Below are positions 5,283-6,215 of a stretch of 6,215 bases of DNA, in pieces. The position numbers and the translations under genes were made by a program. Below the pieces are notes generated by a model that was not told the origin of the DNA, ran no database searches, and saw only the letters and a list, made by a program, of their open reading frames with translations. Position 1 is the first letter of the stretch. Each line of letters starts with the position of its first letter. Source of the stretch: Bdellovibrionales bacterium (GTDB lineage: Bacteria; Bdellovibrionota; Bacteriovoracia; Bacteriovoracales; Bacteriovoracaceae); contig DAOVTR010000101.1 in NCBI GenBank assembly GCA_030633015.1, positions 1 to 6,215 on the forward strand, in the 5' to 3' direction.

Positions 5283-6215
5283 AGGTTTAAAGCAACTTAC
5301 AAAGTGACCTGATCCGAGATCTTCAATTATAGGTTTATCTTTTTTGCATTTTTCGTCTGCGATAGGACATCTTGGATGGAAATAACATCCAGATGGTGGA
5401 TCTATTGGGCTTGGAACGTCACCAGTTAATACGATTTTATTTTTTTTATCATCAAGATCCGTTGTAGGAACCGCAGATAGCAGTGCCTTTGTATATGGAT
5501 GTTTAGGATTATTAAAAAGTTCTTCAGCAGTAGAGAGTTCTACAATTTTTCCTAAATACATAACTGCAATCTTATCACTAATATGTCTTACGACATGTAG
5601 ATCATGGGATATGAAAATATATGAAAAATTATATTTTTTTTGTAGAGCGTTTAAAAGATTTAAGATTTGGGCCTGAATTGAAACATCAAGAGCACTGACC
5701 GGCTCATCGCATATAATAAGTTTAGGACCGGCAGCAAGTGCTCTGCCAATGCTTATTCTCTGTCGCTGCCCACCACTAAATTCATGGGGAAAACGGCCGG
5801 CAAATTCTGGTCTAAGCCCGACATCTTCCATGAGTATTTCAACTTTTGATATAAGATCTTTTTTACTTAATTTAGGAAGAAAGTTTCTTATTGGTTCTGC
5901 AAGAAGTTGAAAGACAGTCATCTTAGGATTTAAAGATGAAAAGGGATCTTGAAAAATTATTTGAAAATCTTTTCTTAAATTTCTAAGTTCTTTTGGGCTA
6001 AGCTCTGCTAGGTTTTTTCCTTCAAAATAAACATTTCCTGATGTTGGTTGCTCTAAATACATTAAAGTTCTACCTAATGTAGATTTTCCACAGCCTGACT
6101 CACCAACAAGTCCTAAAGTTTCTCCCATTTTGAGATCTAAAGTCACCCCACTAACTGCTTGAACTTTAGCTACAATTTTTTGTAAAAAACCACCTTTGAT
6201 TGGATACTCTTTATG
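5280..6215 (-). CDS. oppF: Oligopeptide/dipeptide ABC importer ATP-binding protein (OppF/DppF type), N-terminus outside window
   Basis: The visible 311 residues run from the TAG at 5280-5282 to the window edge with the frame still open. The GTG at 6144-6146 is internal: the 23 codons before it read YPIKGGFLQKIVAKVQAVSG, the standard OppF/DppF opening. About 10-20 residues are missing. In visible numbering: Walker A GESGCGKST (38-46), Q-loop FQDPFSSLNP (Q89), signature FSGGQRQR (146-153), Walker B LIICDEP (166-172) and switch histidine in SHD (204). The C-terminal oligo_HPY extension holds HPYTKALL (239-246) and four cysteines (277, 283, 290, 308), which in DppD/DppF-type subunits form an iron-sulfur site. 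All ATPase residues are intact. It should be the cytoplasmic ATPase partner of an OppD-like subunit in peptide uptake; the rest of the transporter is presumably upstream, beyond 6215. OppF and DppF cannot be told apart from this alone. Confidence 0.93.
   Translation of the reverse strand, partial: HKEYPIKGGFLQKIVAKVQAVSGVTLDLKMGETLGLVGESGCGKSTLGRTLMYLEQPTSGNVYFEGKNLAELSPKELRNLRKDFQIIFQDPFSSLNPKMTVFQLLAEPIRNFLPKLSKKDLISKVEILMEDVGLRPEFAGRFPHEFSGGQRQRISIGRALAAGPKLIICDEPVSALDVSIQAQILNLLNALQKKYNFSYIFISHDLHVVRHISDKIAVMYLGKIVELSTAEELFNNPKHPYTKALLSAVPTTDLDDKKNKIVLTGDVPSPIDPPSGCYFHPRCPIADEKCKKDKPIIEDLGSGHFVSCFKP

Noticed and set aside
6144..6146. GTG as the start codon of the ABC ATPase
   Set aside because: The frame continues upstream to the window edge and encodes the characteristic YPIK...AVSG opening of OppF/DppF proteins, so the GTG is an internal valine.
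1..6215. CRISPR array, tRNA/rRNA genes, transposase or integrase
   Set aside because: I saw no regularly spaced direct repeats, no tRNA-like cloverleaf with a CCA end, no rRNA sequence and no recombinase motifs on either strand.

Overview
The window is AT-rich and carries several gene families typical of predatory Bdellovibrionota, such as the Bacteriovorax/Halobacteriovorax and Bdellovibrio lineages. The two best markers are a TIGR02147/DUF4423-type regulator and a secreted 'GNGGD...VELLDYYEG' protein with a 'LILHELIY' segment. I recognise both from memory of the families, with no database search, so the assignment to that phylum is probable and not proven.

Layout from left to right. (1) Positions 1-642 (+) hold the C-terminal part of a right-handed parallel beta-helix protein that begins outside the window. 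(2) Positions 650-1045 (-) hold a small exported four-cysteine protein, convergent with the first gene and separated by only 7 bp. (3) Positions 1046-1173 are a short divergent intergenic region. (4) Positions 1174-1686 (+) encode a TerB-like helical protein; its start is fixed by a strong ribosome binding site, so a longer GTG-started reading frame is not used. (5) Positions 1687-1870 are a 184-bp control region with two inverted repeats. (6) Positions 1871-5245 (+) form a tight three-gene operon: the TIGR02147-type regulator, a 678-residue exported protein whose C-terminal two thirds are about 13 'FYxNGxIK' beta-hairpin repeats (YwqK/MORN-like), and a 170-residue exported four-cysteine protein. 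(7) Positions 5280-6215 (-) hold an OppF/DppF-type peptide-importer ATPase whose N-terminus lies outside the window.

The main structural observation is a perfect 15-bp direct repeat, TAAATAGGTGCCATG, at 1680-1694 and 5262-5276. It brackets the three-gene operon exactly. The left copy contains the stop codon of the TerB-like gene. The right copy is part of a palindrome (TAGGTGC-CAT-GCACCTA) that contains the stop codon of the ATPase gene. This is the pattern expected if a regulator-plus-secreted-protein cassette had been inserted between an originally adjacent convergent TerB/OppF pair, or if the cassette can be lost by recombination between the repeats. The competing explanation is a dispersed palindromic repeat that settles at gene 3' ends.

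Functionally, the operon reads as a regulator controlling two cell-surface or periplasmic proteins of unknown role. No RNA gene, CRISPR array, transposase or recombinase is visible.
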